A DNA stretch of 64,000 bases from the NCBI GenBank assembly GCA_039090855.1, contig CM077005.1:19321921-19385920 (forward strand), in the 5' to 3' direction. The notes beneath the pieces were generated by a model. The model did not search any database. It saw only the letters and a program-made list of their open reading frames with translations, and had not been told where the DNA came from. Source of the DNA: Macrothele yani (lineage: Eukaryota > Arthropoda > Arachnida > Araneae > Macrothelidae). Both the position numbers and the translations under genes were made by a program. Shown piece after piece: positions 21,950 to 34,047 of the stretch (positions within the stretch are counted from its first letter, which is position 1; each line of letters begins with the position of its first letter).

Positions 21950-22700
21950 GTGCATAAGTACTTATTTTTAAACCACTTCTAATGTTTACAAGATTGGCGA
22001 AGATCTTTCTTTTTCGTGTGTTAGACTGCTTTTTTCACGTTACCGTCAGCAGATGATTTAGTTCAAGTTTTGTCTGTTATTGTTGCTTCTGTAATATTGT
22101 TCATCCAATTCAAATACAGTTGTGTGGCTTTTAAAAATACTATTGTCTGCAGATGGGAAAACTCAAAACTCAGGGTATTTAATTTGGCAAAATGAGTGGT
22201 AACCCCAAATAATCGATAATCTAGATGTTCTTCCTGATTTATACCTATGACTTATCACGGTCAGCAAAAAGCAAAGACATTTTTTCATATAATCTGCCTT
22301 CCAAAGTATTTTTTACTGTAATCAGTGTGCTTTTAATAGTACCTCAAGAAAAACATCCCACTTCCTAATTTCCATGGAAGATAAAGTTTCTATGTTGGAA
22401 CATAATGCCAATATTCACTTTTTTAACGTTGTACACGTTTTTCAAACTCCTTTTTGAAAAATGTGAAACAGATTCACATTAAAATACATAGGTTTTTTTA
22501 CCAAAATACATACTTGTAAAAATAATTGAATCTGATAGTTTCTTAGACATGGTTAAAAACTCTTAAACTGCAAAACAGGCAGCAGCACATTAAAAAAAAA
22601 GCATAAATGAAACCCATAAAATTTTTCTATAATCATTTTCAGGAATTCCAATTTCTAGCTCAATTTTCTTAAATCAACTTTTGGTTATATATATATCCAT
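21950..22700. other. AT-rich unassigned sequence
   Basis: No domain or repeat family is recognised. A (TA)n run lies near 22690. Confidence 0.4.
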
Positions 22701-22839
22701 TCAGAGGACCAACAGAGTTTTTGACATGATTTCATGTGTTGCTGAATGTTCCAGGAAACTGGAAAAAACTGATGTGGACATCAGTAATGCTTTGCACCAT
22801 ATGTTACTGAACCAGAGTTGGCTGTTTTAAAACCTGCAG

Positions 22840-23400
22840 ATGAAGGGGCAAATTGGGTGCTTTTTATGGAATCTGTCTCAAATTGATGACATGCCATCAG
22901 CATTTCAAGGTCACCAAATCAGCACTGCATGCGGTCAACGAAGATGTGTTGCAGATGATGAAGATATAGGACTAGGTTCTACAGAAAATAGTATTGATTT
23001 ATTGAAAAAAGAGTTACACAAAAACTTGAAAAAAAAAAAAAGATTTAATAATGTCCAAACATCTCTTTTATGCAAATGTGTCCACTCTTTAGATGAGGTG
23101 CTATTTCTCAAATCTTCTGAAGGTTTAAACAATCATGGTAATGATGCAATAACTGAAATATGCAGAGTTTTAAAGTTTAACCCTGATTGTGCTTTGGAAT
23201 CGTGGCTTCAACTCAAGAAGATTCTCATTAGTGTGAATCCTAACAGAATTTCGTCTAATTTAAAAAAATTGATACACAAATTAGAGAATTCTGATAATCT
23301 AAAGCCTTTTGAAATCATGAGAGATCTAGTAACTGTGCTTTTAACGGTATCACCATTGAATGCTCTTGTGAAACATCTTTGGTCAGCAATTAAACACTAG
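22840..23400 (+). CDS. Open frame of 186 codons, possible C-terminal hAT-like fragment
   Basis: The frame starts MKGQIGCFLWNLSQIDD and ends LTVSPLNALVKHLWSAIKH. The ending resembles the hAT dimerisation region, in which a short hydrophobic stretch and Ser/Asn-Ala precede an aromatic-Ser-x-x-K motif, but the normal acidic residue after the alanine is absent. A lysine-rich run (HKNLKKKKRF) is encoded by a poly-A tract. In-frame sequence upstream (from about 22725) also reads through but with a stop before the first methionine. I do not recognise a specific family. It could be a decayed transposase or a host-derived fragment. No promoter or splice evidence was assessed. Confidence 0.4.
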   Translation: MKGQIGCFLWNLSQIDDMPSAFQGHQISTACGQRRCVADDEDIGLGSTENSIDLLKKELHKNLKKKKRFNNVQTSLLCKCVHSLDEVLFLKSSEGLNNHGNDAITEICRVLKFNPDCALESWLQLKKILISVNPNRISSNLKKLIHKLENSDNLKPFEIMRDLVTVLLTVSPLNALVKHLWSAIKH

Positions 23401-24170
23401 GTGAAAGAAGCCTTCTAATAAAAAAGAACATGCTTCAAGGTCACATTAGGATCAAAACATTAGGAATAAAAATGAATAATTTTGACCCTGAAGATGCGAT
23501 AAGATAGGTGGGAGGATAGCATGAAATCTCGCCGACCAAACTTCAGATATTAATTTGTGTATTTTATTACCTCAGTTTCAACTTTTAAGCACACTATAAT
23601 TGAAATATGCAAAATAAAACATACTGATATTATACTAAGCAATTTTATAAAAATAATACAGTATGAAATATACAATTTGATTTTTTTTTTCAAAGTCTGG
23701 CCACTGATTTTTTTTTTTTTTAATGGCTACTAACAATTTTGGTCTTGGTGGCCAATCTCTACTTGCAAAATTTGTAAGTCTGGATCTTTACTTAAAAATA
23801 GTAGACTTGGTAACCCTACTGCCATGTGGACATTTCTAAAATTGCTTTTGGGTTTGTAGTTGTGTGTGTGATTTTTACCCATGGCCAGTAAATGTATGGT
23901 GTTAACAGTGGAAGAAACAAGAGTTTTTTTGTTACTTCTATTTGCTGTATACATGTCACTAAGCTGTTCTCAGAAATTCAGAGGTTAGCTCCTTAAAGAA
24001 AGCTCATTTGCCATATTAAAGTTTGAAAGCTGATGCTGCTAGATTTTACGTACTGTTGATACATACATCAAATGTCTGCATTTGCGGTGATCTCAGCACA
24101 CAACTCAAGCTGCACTGACATCCATCACACGTCTCACACAAGACCTTTTGTACTACATACACAACATCTT
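23400..24170. other. AT-rich unassigned sequence
   Basis: Poly-T runs near 23681 and 23709 are the only notable features. No gene is seen. Confidence 0.4.
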
Positions 24171-24267
24171 TCTGAAAATCCTCAAAATACGTGGCGTCAG
24201 TTGAATAAATAAATCCATCACTCTTTCCACGTTAAAAAAACTGCACAGCAACCGAAAAATTGTTAAT

Positions 24268-24342
24268 CGGCCACCGTCGGGGAATCGAACCCCGAATCTC
24301 TCTATATCTAGCTGAGCGCGTTAGCCTTACACCACAGTGGCC
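24268..24342 (-). mobile_element. SINE family 3, tRNA-like head (copy a)
   Basis: On the minus strand the block begins GGCCACTGTGGTGTAAGGC and ends GGGTTCGATTCCCCGACGG TGGCC. Acceptor-like (GGCCACT/GGTGGCC) and T-arm-like (CGGGG/CCCCG) pairings are good. The extended region after the head (ATTAACAATTTTTCGGTTGC) recurs in all three copies, which marks a SINE rather than a single tRNA gene. A bona fide tRNA cannot be excluded for this best-preserved copy. Confidence 0.7.
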
Positions 24343-24433
24343 AACAGTTCATGGCGCTATGTGGTTTTTTTGTTTTTTTTTATGATGTCAGATGCTGACT
24401 GAAAAAGAAAAACACATAGCACCGTGAATTGTT

Positions 24434-24507
24434 GGCCGCTTTGGTGTAAGGCTAACGTGCTCGGCTAGATATTGAGAGATTCAGGGTTCAATTCCCCAAT
24501 GGCGGCC
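24434..24507 (+). mobile_element. SINE family 3, tRNA-like head (copy b)
   Basis: Reads GGCCGCTTTGGTGTAAGGC to GGGTTCAATTCCCCAATGGC, with T-arm mismatches relative to copy a. Followed by the shared ATTAACAATTTTTC body. Confidence 0.7.
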
Positions 24508-24762
24508 GATTAACAATTTTTCAGTTGCTGTGTGTTGCTTAACGTGGAAAGAGCAATGGATTTATTTATTCAACTGACGCCACATATTTAGAGGATTTTC
24601 ACTTTAGATCTCGCCCTTGGATTTAATTGCTATAATTAATATATAGCCAGTGCCGTTAATACCCACCAGATGGAGATGTCTCAGTAGCTGAGCCCATCTT
24701 ACAGATTTATGATGTCAAATGCTGACTGAAAAGGAAAAACACACACGGCGCCGTGAAATGTT

Positions 24763-24836
24763 GGCCGTTGTGGTGTAAGGCCAATGCACTCGACTAAATA
24801 TTGAGAGATTCAGGGTTCAATTCCCCGACGGAGGCC
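24763..24836 (+). mobile_element. SINE family 3, tRNA-like head (copy c)
   Basis: Reads GGCCGTTGTGGTGTAAGGCC to GGGTTCAATTCCCCGACGG. Upstream GATGTCAAATGCTGACTGAAAA repeats the sequence before copy b, so b and c share flanks and probably arose by local duplication. Confidence 0.7.
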
Positions 24837-24899
24837 GATTAACAATTTTTCGGTTGCTGTGTGTTGCTTAACGTGGAAAGAGTAATGGATTTATTTTTT

Positions 24900-25440
24900 C
24901 ACCATCTTTCTCATATGGACATTCCTGTGATGTAGCCTTCCCATGGTTTCCTAGGCCTTCCTCTACCTTTCTTTCCTGCCCTTTGGGCTAAATAAATTCC
25001 CTTAGTAACCATCTCATCACTCATTCTTTCAACATGGCCCAAACACCTCAGAATACTTGTCTCCACCTTACTAATAACATTTGCTTCCATCTTTGTTCCT
25101 CACATGTTTAGAAATATGCCCCTGGAAACCCCTTGTAAGTGACACTTCTATCCAGCACACAAACAACTCATATGTCTTCTGCAGTCCCCAGGTTTCACTG
25201 CCATACAGAGTGTGAAAAATTACACTTTCATACACAGCCATTCAGGAGCTTTTCAAGAAAGAGTCCTGTGAAATCTTCATAAGGAGCTCTGAACTTCAGA
25301 GATGAATTCACTTGCCTGCAAATTTCAGCATGTAATCTTCTTCTCCCTCAAACATGTTTTGTAAATATACAAATTCATTCACCTGGTCTATCTCTTTACC
25401 ATTTAGACTGGTTCTACATACTGTAATTTAGAAATAATGC
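24900..25440 (-). pseudogene. Non-LTR retrotransposon fragment, C-terminal reverse transcriptase region
   Basis: Read on the minus strand, decayed pieces NGKEIDQVNEFVYLQNMF, MAVYESVIFHTLYGSETWGLQ, a DRVRNE-like stretch and a GRLHH-type end follow the order seen downstream of the catalytic FADD motif in LINE proteins (VYLG...YGSETW...). Many stops and frameshifts show great age. It is not the same LINE family as the 39-45 kb copies. Confidence 0.7.
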
Positions 25441-25479
25441 AAAACTCTCTTTTAAATGCAATTCTCTGTTGCTGACAAA

Positions 25480-27850
25480 AATAAATGTCCCAAGAGTATC
25501 CCTAAATTAGTGGTTTTATTGTAGTTCCGTGTATCTCTCCCCTTTGTTTTACCTTTTAACTGCCTGGAACAGATTAACTTGGGGTCAGTAAAATGGCCTG
25601 AAATCAGCTCGAACAGATATATTCACGGTCTAAGAAGTGGACCAAACACAGCTGGAACTAGTAACATGCTCATCAAAAGACTTGGCTTTCCCCTTTGCTT
25701 TGTTATTCAAAGTAGTCATATAGGGGAGGATGATTGACACTTTCCAGCTGACAGAGTTAAGTATAAAAATAAAATGTATCTGCATACACAACCATTGAAA
25801 CAGAAAACTTGCCACGAAGCACGATAATAATAGAGTAAGATAATTTAAAGAAAAATTAATGAAACATTAATTATTACAACATTACAGTTCCAATGAGGAT
25901 AAAATAAATACATTGCAATTGAATGTGTAGCAGTATGTGTGAAATTGACCTTTATGGAAAAATTTTAAAATATTGGACTGTGCACCTCATTTAAAACAAG
26001 AGACTAATTAAATAAAGTTTTTATATCCAGAAAAACAGTTCCATCAATGAACCTTCAAATATTAGAAATAGCATTTTCAACAGGTAATTAAAAATACCAG
26101 ATTTACAAAATATATAGGTAAATGATTTTAATGTAATAACTGGCAACTGCAAGAGGAACCTGGCAATACAATTTAAATTCTTTCTGTGTAAATGAAAGTT
26201 TTGATACATTTCCTTTGCATTGAGAACATACCTTGATAAGATTTAGATGCTCGAAATGTCTGTAAAAACAAAAGAACTCAGAAGACGTGAAAAGTAATTG
26301 AAAGTTCAAGTTAGAATAGAATTAAGTTATTTAATCTGAATAAAATCATTGAGTAAGTGTTATAATTGCTGTAAATAATTTTTTTTTCAATCGATATGCA
26401 AAAACTATCTGCAAAACCTGCTAATAATTCGGAAACTATCCGCGTACACATGTACATCTACACTCTGCTGCTCTGCCTGCTGATTATCTTCTAAAAGGGG
26501 TAGAACAGTGGTAATGAACATAAGAAAAGAGAGGTCTGAGTATCCTGCTTCTTCCCAGAGGAATTGAGCCCTTCTCCATGCCTTGAATCATGGGGTAAAG
26601 AATAAATGACTAGGAGTGCTTATTTGTGATAGGTTTATTGTTGGTACTGCTGAGATGAGAGGGCAAAAGAAATTGTTTTACTGTAGCTTTCATAAAATCT
26701 TTCCGCTATACAAATGTTTCTGTTTGGGGAATGCAGAAATTTCTGCACACCATTTGGTTCAGGCATGGATTGCTTAAAGGGTTAAATAAGATCACATTTT
26801 ATTTTTTGAATTTAAAATATATAGACAACAAATTGATACATAGAAATTTGTAGCTTAATAAAAGACTAACAGAAGGAATTTATTCTGTAAAGATTTAGGT
26901 TATACCTCGGCTGCTTGGAATGTTTTTGATGACAAGAAGGCCACTTGGTGGTGACATGTTAGCCATGCAGCGAGAATGAGCTTTGCCGTCCAAAGGTGAA
27001 GGTATGGCACACATAATCCATTGCCTGATGGAAAGAGTGGCATTTTTCTATGACTTCTTGCAGAGAAAACACTGGTGTTGCACAATGCTAATTTCCCAAA
27101 AGGTGTTTAGTAATGGATATCATGGGCAAAACAGCTAGCAACATTTTTTCTGAATTTTTTAAATTGTGAAAATTTCAGCACTAATGATATGCATGGCCAA
27201 GGGCTATTACAATTGAGCCAATATGAAGAAAAAAACACAATATGCTTTAAAAAAAACAATTTTTTTTTGGTTTTGAAAAACCCTGGGGCATTTTATGTAC
27301 TTTGAGCTGTTCATATTTTAAATGCTGTTGTAAATGATGCCAAAAAAAGATTTTTAGAAATTGTGAACTTTTTCAGCATTGCTCAAGAAATATATGCTTT
27401 CCTTACTGCATCAACTAACCATGGGCAAAATTTAAAGAAGAGCTCTCAGTGTTGACCATAAAATCGCTCTCTAAAACAAGGTGGGAAAGTAGGATCAGTA
27501 CTATAAGGGTAATGAGGACTGAGATATAATTTTGATGCAATCTATCAGGGCTTGTAAAATATCAGAAAAGTTACATGCCCATCTGGGCATGTGCAAAAGT
27601 TATTTACCTTCCCATGTAGTAAAAGCTAGATGCCCAGGAAAAATTTTCTTTTAAGATAAATCAGAATCCCCATTTTTTTAAGTTAAAAGAATATAATGAA
27701 TGTTTTTTACATGTTTGCCATTTCTGTTTTAAGGGTCTATATTCAAAATGTTCAATGTACAAAAGCGTGTATCTCAGAGATTTTCAATTCAGACTTAAAA
27801 CAAGAAATATCAAAGAAAACATGATATAACTCTATGCATTGCAGCAGAAG
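25480..27850. other. AT-rich intergenic-type sequence
   Basis: Only short open frames occur (25630-25815, 26021-26309, 26900-27085, all minus) with no recognisable domain. No RNA gene or clear repeat is seen. From about 27340 phrases resembling the array at 27.9-29.1 kb begin to appear, so the array may fade into this region. Confidence 0.4.
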
Positions 27851-27899
27851 AATTTTGCATAATGTAAAAGTTGAACATAGACATTTGAAGTATTCTTCA

Positions 27900-29100
27900 T
27901 GGCAAAAGCTATGCTTAAGGAGAAAGAACTTTTCAAATATGTCTCCCAGATGCAGAGGTGGTTAAAAAAAGGTTTTGACCTTTATGCCCCCTAGCAGGAA
28001 ATCTGTGCATTATTTAAAGAGGATAATATTCCCCATCTCTATTGTAGCAATTGGCATACAGTAAGAAAAGAAATTTTGCAATAGGGTTTGTAGAAGTGGA
28101 AATACGGCTGCAAACAAAAGTGCACAAACACCACCTAGTGACATAGCTGTGATCTACAAACCTCCTAAAATACAAACCTAAAGTGTTCCACAAAGTAAAT
28201 GGCAGCCGATGTTAAAAGAATTTTTTCAGTTGCACATTTAGAAGCAGAGATATTGGGAAAAAATAAGCAGTTAAACATTTGTGTCTCCTAGCGGCAGAAT
28301 TTTGAGTTATTTTGGAAAGGTACCATCCGCAAACGAGAATGAGAGATTTCATAGTCAGTATTTTCAATATGGTTTCAGTGCCGTAGATATTGGTATAAAT
28401 ATAAACATGAGCTTACGCCCCCTAGTGGCACATTTGTGCGTTACAAAAATTTTGAAATTATATGAAAAACATTTTGCACCGGAAACGCTCTCCAATGGAG
28501 AAATAATTTTTTTAATCGGACGCTTAAGAGCAGAGATATCGACAAAAATAAGATATATATTTACCCCTCCTGGTGAAAAAACTATGCACTATTTTAAGCA
28601 GGATTCTCAAAAGATTATCTGAGGTGAGTGGTATTGGCCTACAAAAGAATATTTTCAATCTAGTTTTCAGAAGCTCCAATTTTACTGCAAATATATCAGA
28701 AGCAGAAATAAACCCTTATGCCCTTCCCCTGGTGGCCAAACCCTTCTTTACCAAAACTTAGGAATTATATGCAAACCATTTCCCACCAGGAGCTGTATTC
28801 GACACAGGAATTTTTTTTTCAAAATGGACATTGAGAAGCAAAGATACCGAGGAAAATGCAATTTACTTTTACGCCCCTGGAGGAAAAGCTATGTGTTATT
28901 TGAAAAAGAGGCTGTACCTAAAATAATCTGCGATATAGATGGCATTGTAAGGATAATTTTTTTCAGTCGAGTATTTGAAGCAAATATATGGAATAAAATG
29001 TATTTTGAATTCAATATCATCTGTATTTACGCTCTCTAGTGGTGAAGTTGTGCATCGGACAAAAAACTGGAATGAAAGGATCATCATTATCACATTTCAA
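27900..29100. repeat. Degenerate ~150 bp tandem array, about eight units
   Basis: Each unit contains a core like TTACGCCCCCTAGTGGCA followed by TGTGCATTA, and AGAAGCAGAGATAT before it. Cores lie near 27980, 28130, 28284, 28412, 28562, 28714, 28866 and 29027, a spacing of 128-161 bp. Units are strongly diverged. The open frames here (28281-28622, 28573-28761, 28824-29039) are by-products. Confidence 0.78.
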
Positions 29101-29394
29101 ACTTCCCAATGCAAAAAGAATTTTTCAAATCGGACTAATAGTTTCAGAGATCTGCTGTCCACAGACAGATACAGGTGGACAGAGTGATACTGTAAGCAAG
29201 ATTTTTATTTTTTACAAAAAATGCGTGTCATGTTCAACGCTTATGTGCCCGAGACATATTCAGAAAGTAAGTACCATTTGCAAATATTTTTTTCTGCAGC
29301 GCATGCGTGCTGACTTCATCTGTGAGCAACACAGACACCATTGGGAGAATATGAAATCGTGTTTGCGTGGCGTTTTGTGCGTTTAACATGTTAA

Positions 29395-30220
29395 AGAAGT
29401 TCGAGCGCCCTCACCGACTGTGATGAAGGTCCGTAATTCGATTTTTGAATGCAAGAAGTATGAAACCAACTGCCATTGAACGTCAGATTTGTGAGATCCA
29501 CGGTCTAACTGCCATGAGATCTGTACAACGTTGTTACAGATCGTTTGGAGTTACAGAAAGTGAGCTCACGCTTGGTGCCGAAGGTACTCTTCGAGGAGCA
29601 CAAAAGCAAGCCAGGCTAGCAGTGCGTTGACCTTTCTCACAAAATACATGGGTGTCTGTCCGACATCACTCCGGAATCGAAGTAGTTCATAGAGTGGTGG
29701 CACACCTCGAAAAGGAAGAAATTCAAGCAATTTCTAGCCGCAATGTGCAGTTTTTTGGTACAGGCAAGAAGTTTAGCTTGTTGAATTTTTGCCTAAAGGC
29801 ATAACCTCATCAACATACTGTGAGACCTTTGAGAAACTGTGTCGTGCGATCCAGAACAAAAGGCGTGACATGCATGCTCGCTTCGTTGTATTGTTTCTTG
29901 AATACTCTCTGCCTCACATTTCTGCACAGACTCGAGCACTCATCACGCCATTTGGCTGGAAACAAATTGATGTTCCCCGCGCAACATCCCAGACCTAGCG
30001 CCAAGTGACTATCGCCTGTTCTTGCTGGTCGGTGTTTCTTCGGCGATGATGAAATCAAAGGAGCAGTACAGAATGTGGCTGTATCCACAGGCGGCCTCAT
30101 TCTATGACGAGAAATACAAAAACTGATGTCCGTTACGATAAAAGCTTCAATAATGGCGGAAACTACGTTGAAAAGAAGTTTAAGGCACGGCGAATCGGAT
30201 AAAAATGCAGAATTTTTCGT
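29395..30220 (+). pseudogene. mariner-type transposase relic (second family)
   Basis: The N-terminal part reads AIERQICEIHGLTAM and VQRCYRSFG, the start of a mariner DNA-binding region. The catalytic part at 29780-30000 has TYCETFEKLCRAIQNKRR, then ISAQTRALITPFGWKQ. After a frameshift it reads LAPSDYRLFLLV and an ASFYDEKYKN-like end. In known mariners the segment before ARPH-like ISAQ holds the second catalytic Asp (HDNARPH); here it is LEYSLPH, so that residue is lost. Stops and frameshifts confirm inactivity. It differs from the mariner at 11-12 kb, so two mariner lineages are present. Confidence 0.8.
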
Positions 30221-30264
30221 AAATACATTCTTATTTAATTTTAATAGGCAAAACGTTACGTCCT

Positions 30265-30455
30265 TTCCGAATATACTTTGTGTAACGACCCTCACTCCTT
30301 TCCCCCTTCCCCTTAATATGCTTAGTGTAACGACCCTCGCTCCTTTCCACCGCTTTCTTAATATGCTTTGTGTAACGACCCTGGCTTCTTTCCCCCTTTT
30401 TTAATATGCTTTGTGTAATGACCCTTGCTCCTTTCCCCCTCTTTCTTAATATAGC
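30265..30455 (+). repeat. Minisatellite of ~46 bp, about four units
   Basis: The unit TAATATGCTTTGTGTAACGA followed by CCCTCGCTCCTTTCCCCC-type sequence repeats with spacing of about 45-52 bp. Units differ by a few bases each. Confidence 0.85.
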
Positions 30456-30762
30456 AACGATCGAGCGAGAGCCGTCGCATTTTTATTGGTTCGATCCATA
30501 GAATCACATACACTTGAAAAATATAGAATTGGGACCCTTCTTTTTGCAACAATAACGACAACAAAAACCCAGTTTATTTTAGCATATCTATGTGGCTTGT
30601 CATTTTTCTTATCGCAGGGTAGATCAATAGAAGACATAAGATTGACTTGGTTTCCGTCCGTACTATGGTTTCGTTCCTTCTGACGCTAATTCCATGACCC
30701 GACCTCCTTGCACCAAGCGTCTGGCCCGTTTCCCCCTCCAAAAGCGTTCCTTCCTACAAACT

Positions 30763-31560
30763 CATACCTGCCAACTACTACGGAATGTCCGTAGTTTCTA
30801 TGAATTTAGTGGTCTGACTACGGAACTCACTGTCGAAAGTGCGGATTCTACGAAATTTCATTTGTTAATTTTTTTTTATTTTGCTATTATTTTGTGATCT
30901 AAATGAGATTCTTAAGTGGATTCACCGAATTTCTTTTTTTCTTTTTTAGTCATCATTTAGATCATTCTCAGGATCGATGCAAAACTGAACAGAATTTCCT
31001 TTTGTAGGAGGAGGGGGGAGGGAGGGGTGTCCGTTAGGGACGGTATTTCGTGTTTCAAAACTTTTGAAAACGGTCGCTAAACGGAGTAAAAAATTTTGCC
31101 GTAATCGTAATTTTTTTCTCACCCGATGTTGCCTTTGTGTCCAGTATTCTTGTCAAATATCATTTAATTGCATAAATGTTTGTACTCCAGCTTGAAACTG
31201 TAGGCAGCAATTTGCGAAAACAAGAAGTTAGACGCCACGAAAATTTGCTTGTAATCTTCAACCATAAGATTCTTCCGGGAATGCGAGGTATTTCGCCTTT
31301 TTTATTATTATTTTGGTCATTCTAACGATCGACGCCTGAGTGAATAGAAATTTAGAAATTGGGAGGAAGGGGGTGACGGGGGGGGGGTTCGGAGGACGGA
31401 AATCCATCGTTACGAAACTTCCAAAACCGGAAGTCAGAAGGAACAAAGATTTCTTCCGAACCCCCTCCCCCCCAGTGTTCCTACTCTCCTGCGTCTATGT
31501 ATGCCGCACAGTAATACTAGTTACTACTGACAAGGCTCTTGCCAATGTTGGCAGGTATGC
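30763..31560. mobile_element. Compact non-autonomous element with CATACCTGCCAAC inverted ends
   Basis: The left end is CATACCTGCCAAC, the right end GTTGGCAGGTATG, perfect 13 bp inverses. The interior matches the 19.4-21.9 kb copy in order (GTAGTTTCTA(T/C)G, GATTCTACGAA, TTCTCAGGATC, GTATTTCGTGT, AACCGGAAGTC). No coding region and no obvious TSD. The superfamily is not assigned. Confidence 0.75.
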
Positions 31561-32140
31561 TGAAACTTCAGGAAATCTCCACTCCCATTATCTATCTATA
31601 GTCGTTTTTTTTTTTTTTTTTTTTTTCTTGGCACCTGACGGAAATGGAATCGCCTGGCCCTGATCTTGGGGGTGCAGCAATCATTTTCCGGGTCTAAACA
31701 CGTGATTTGAAGCAGGAAGGGAGCAGGCGAAGGGTTCCGCAGTAATCTCACCTTAGGGCGGAATTCTTGTGGAAAGCATGGCAGTAAACATTGTTTGACC
31801 TGAAAGTAGGAAGAGGGCTTCTTTGTCTCTTAAGTGATCCTTCTTAAGGGAACAGTGTGATCTCTCTCTAGCGATTATGTCCCCAGCAAGAAATGTGAGA
31901 CAATGGTGGGAGTGGGTCTCTCCAAGGTAATGGGTCTTAGCATCGAAAATCACCTCCTTCGACACGTCGCACCCAAAATGCTTGCACCCCCTTCCCCCCC
32001 CAAAGGGGATATCATTATCATCAAGTGCCAAGCCAAGTAAAAAAATCCGGCTATATACGGTAAAGCAAAGTGGGAAAATGCGAGTGCTTCCGTCGGCGAA
32101 TTGTTCCATCACTTCTAAATGACCTTGAGATCTGAAGATT
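31560..32140. other. Unassigned sequence with a 119-codon minus-strand frame
   Basis: A 24 bp poly-T run is at 31603-31626. A minus-strand frame (31753-32112) starts MMEQFADGSTRIFPLC. It has no recognised domain and no supporting context. I call it a hypothetical frame at most. Confidence 0.35.
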
Positions 32141-32520
32141 GGCTGTTGATAGATCTTATGGTCCTGGTACCTAGAAAAGTTAGAAAATCAAAATGGCGGC
32201 TTTGGAACGTTGCTTGAATTTTTCGTGAATTGTTCAGCCACTTCTAAATGACCTTGAGATCTAAAAATTGGCATGCTGATAGGTCTAATTTTATGATAAT
32301 TATGTCATAAATTATGATAATTTAAAAAACAAATAATATATGTTATTAATAAATTATGTGATAATTATAAAGTTATCATTATAATAATTATTTAAGTCGG
32401 GATACCTAGGAAAGTCAAAAAAAAAAAATGGTGGCTTTGGATTTGAAATATTGTCTACTTGAATTTTTCTACCACTTCTACACCTAGAAAAGTCTGAAAA
32501 CCAAAAAAATTAAAAGGGTG
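32105..32520. repeat. Two to three diverged repeats of ~110-230 bp
   Basis: ACTTCTAAATGACCTTGAGATCT occurs near 32112 and 32243; ATGG(C/T)GGCTTTGGA near 32194 and 32429; CTAGAAAAGT(T/C) near 32171 and 32485. The pieces recur in the same order, so this is a short decayed tandem repeat. Confidence 0.65.
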
Positions 32521-33689
32521 GGTTAGCTTTACTGTTGAAAATGCTGATAGGTTTAAAGATAATTATGCCAGAAACATTGAAATGCTGTGAAAATTTCATG
32601 GAATTGTGATTTAAAATTATGGGGCGCCAAAGCGTGATCCATTTTACGTCAAACTGTATGCATTGACGTCATGACCCTGTTCATAAAACAGTTACGTATC
32701 TCAAATTACTTTTCTTTCTCTTAATTACTTTTCACTTTCTTTAATTTTATGTTCAAAAATTATTTTATAGATTCACCGTTCGGAAAACGGGCCCGACTGC
32801 TAGTACACACACACACACACACACACAAGGCTGTAAAATTCGCCAACTCCTAGTTCAGAAAAAGATGATTATAAATATGTATCCATATGGTCATTCCCAC
32901 GTGAAATTTCTTTGTTCGTGCAATTTCAGGGCAGAGCCGGCGAAAGAAGCATGTTTTTAAGACTGCTGGTGTCTGATACACGCGGTTAGCCGCATTACAG
33001 TCGGCTTAGTAAGTATGTCTAAGTATTTGAAGTGTATAGTACTTGTGGCATGTGAATGTTTGGCAGGGTGTGTTAATGAGTGAAACGTAAACTTATGGAT
33101 GTTTACAGGCAGCCCAAAGTAGGTGAGGATTAACTCCGAAGTCCGATTAAGTGGAAACATTCCTATGACTCACAAGACAAGTACAATACACTAATGAGTG
33201 CCCATATGGAAGGGGGAGGCTAGATGGGGCACTTACCCTTCCCTGGAAATCTGACTGTGCCATTTGAGTACTTTGGATGTGCTACAAAGTTTTTCGCGAT
33301 AACATTAATTCTGATTGCTTAAAACGTTGGGAATTTACGGTAGAAAGTAGTAATATCTAATTTTTGCATTGAATTTTGGAGCAGAGCGTTCATACACACA
33401 GCATGGGAAAGCATGAAAGGCGGAGGAAAGAAAAATATGATATCCTCTGTAGCAGTCATTCACTGCTGGGCAAAATCTCCCAAAGTTTCTTCTAGAACTT
33501 TGTCTTGAGGGTACCTTTTCTTTCTTGATCGATTGGGTGATTACTGCGGTTTCGTTTTGCCTGGGACCAACGTGGACAAAATGCACAAGGCAAAAACAAA
33601 AATTTCCTTATTATCCCGAAAAACAGTCAAAATTTGACCTATCTCTTCTTTTGATATGTAGCTTCTGGATCTTTTTTGTATTAATTTTG

Positions 33690-33714
33690 TGTGTGTGTGT
33701 GTGTGTGTGTGTCT
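33690..33714. repeat. (TG)n microsatellite
   Basis: About 12 TG units in the interior of the long-inverted-repeat element. Confidence 0.9.
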
Positions 33715-33753
33715 GGGGTAAAAATGGGTTACATAACAAGTAGGCTTAGTGGA

Positions 33754-34047
33754 ATGATCATATGTAGAGGATTTTGGGAAGGGAATGTCTGACCCCAGGT
33801 CTTAAACAACCCTTAGAAATAGGAAGCTAGGAGATTTGGGCTAGAGTGCCAGATAGGAAACTGACACGGAAGCGAAGTAGAAAGGGGGAGGAAGACGCCC
33901 TTATTTATTACCGGGGTGGGAGGCAGTACCCGGGGTCCGACGCACGGCGGATATTTAGTGGATCGAGCGTCCGTACCTGCCTGGGATCGAACCTGAGGCC
34001 CTTTCCGTGGCAGTCACGAACGTTGCCCACCAGGCTACCAGCGGCCC
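33754..34047 (-). mobile_element. SINE family 2, reverse full-length copy
   Basis: It matches the reference copy from tail (GATCATATGTAGAGGATTTT on plus) to head (CGTTGCCCACCAGGCTACCA). Flanking 12-mers AGGCTTAGTGGA (33742-33753) and AGGCTTAGTAGA (34048-34059) differ at one base and are the TSD. Confidence 0.88.

Larger units (their letters stand above)
24172..24605. repeat. Palindrome built from two inverted SINE family 3 copies
   Basis: The left arm (GAAAATCCTC...CGTGGCGTCAGTTGAATAAA) and right arm (TTTATTTATTCAACTGACGCCAC...GAGGATTTTC) are inverse copies. Each includes a tRNA-like block. The centre near 24375 is T-rich. The arms differ at scattered positions. Confidence 0.83.

Noticed and set aside
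24268..24342. Functional tRNA gene
   Set aside because: Good acceptor and T-arm pairing, but no clear anticodon stem, and two further copies share downstream sequence, which fits a SINE head.
27900..29100. CRISPR-like array
   Set aside because: Units are tandem and diverged throughout, without identical short repeats separated by unique spacers, and the sequence is eukaryotic.
31753..32112. 119-codon minus-strand frame as a host gene
   Set aside because: No recognisable domain, no context; kept only as a hypothetical frame within an unassigned region.
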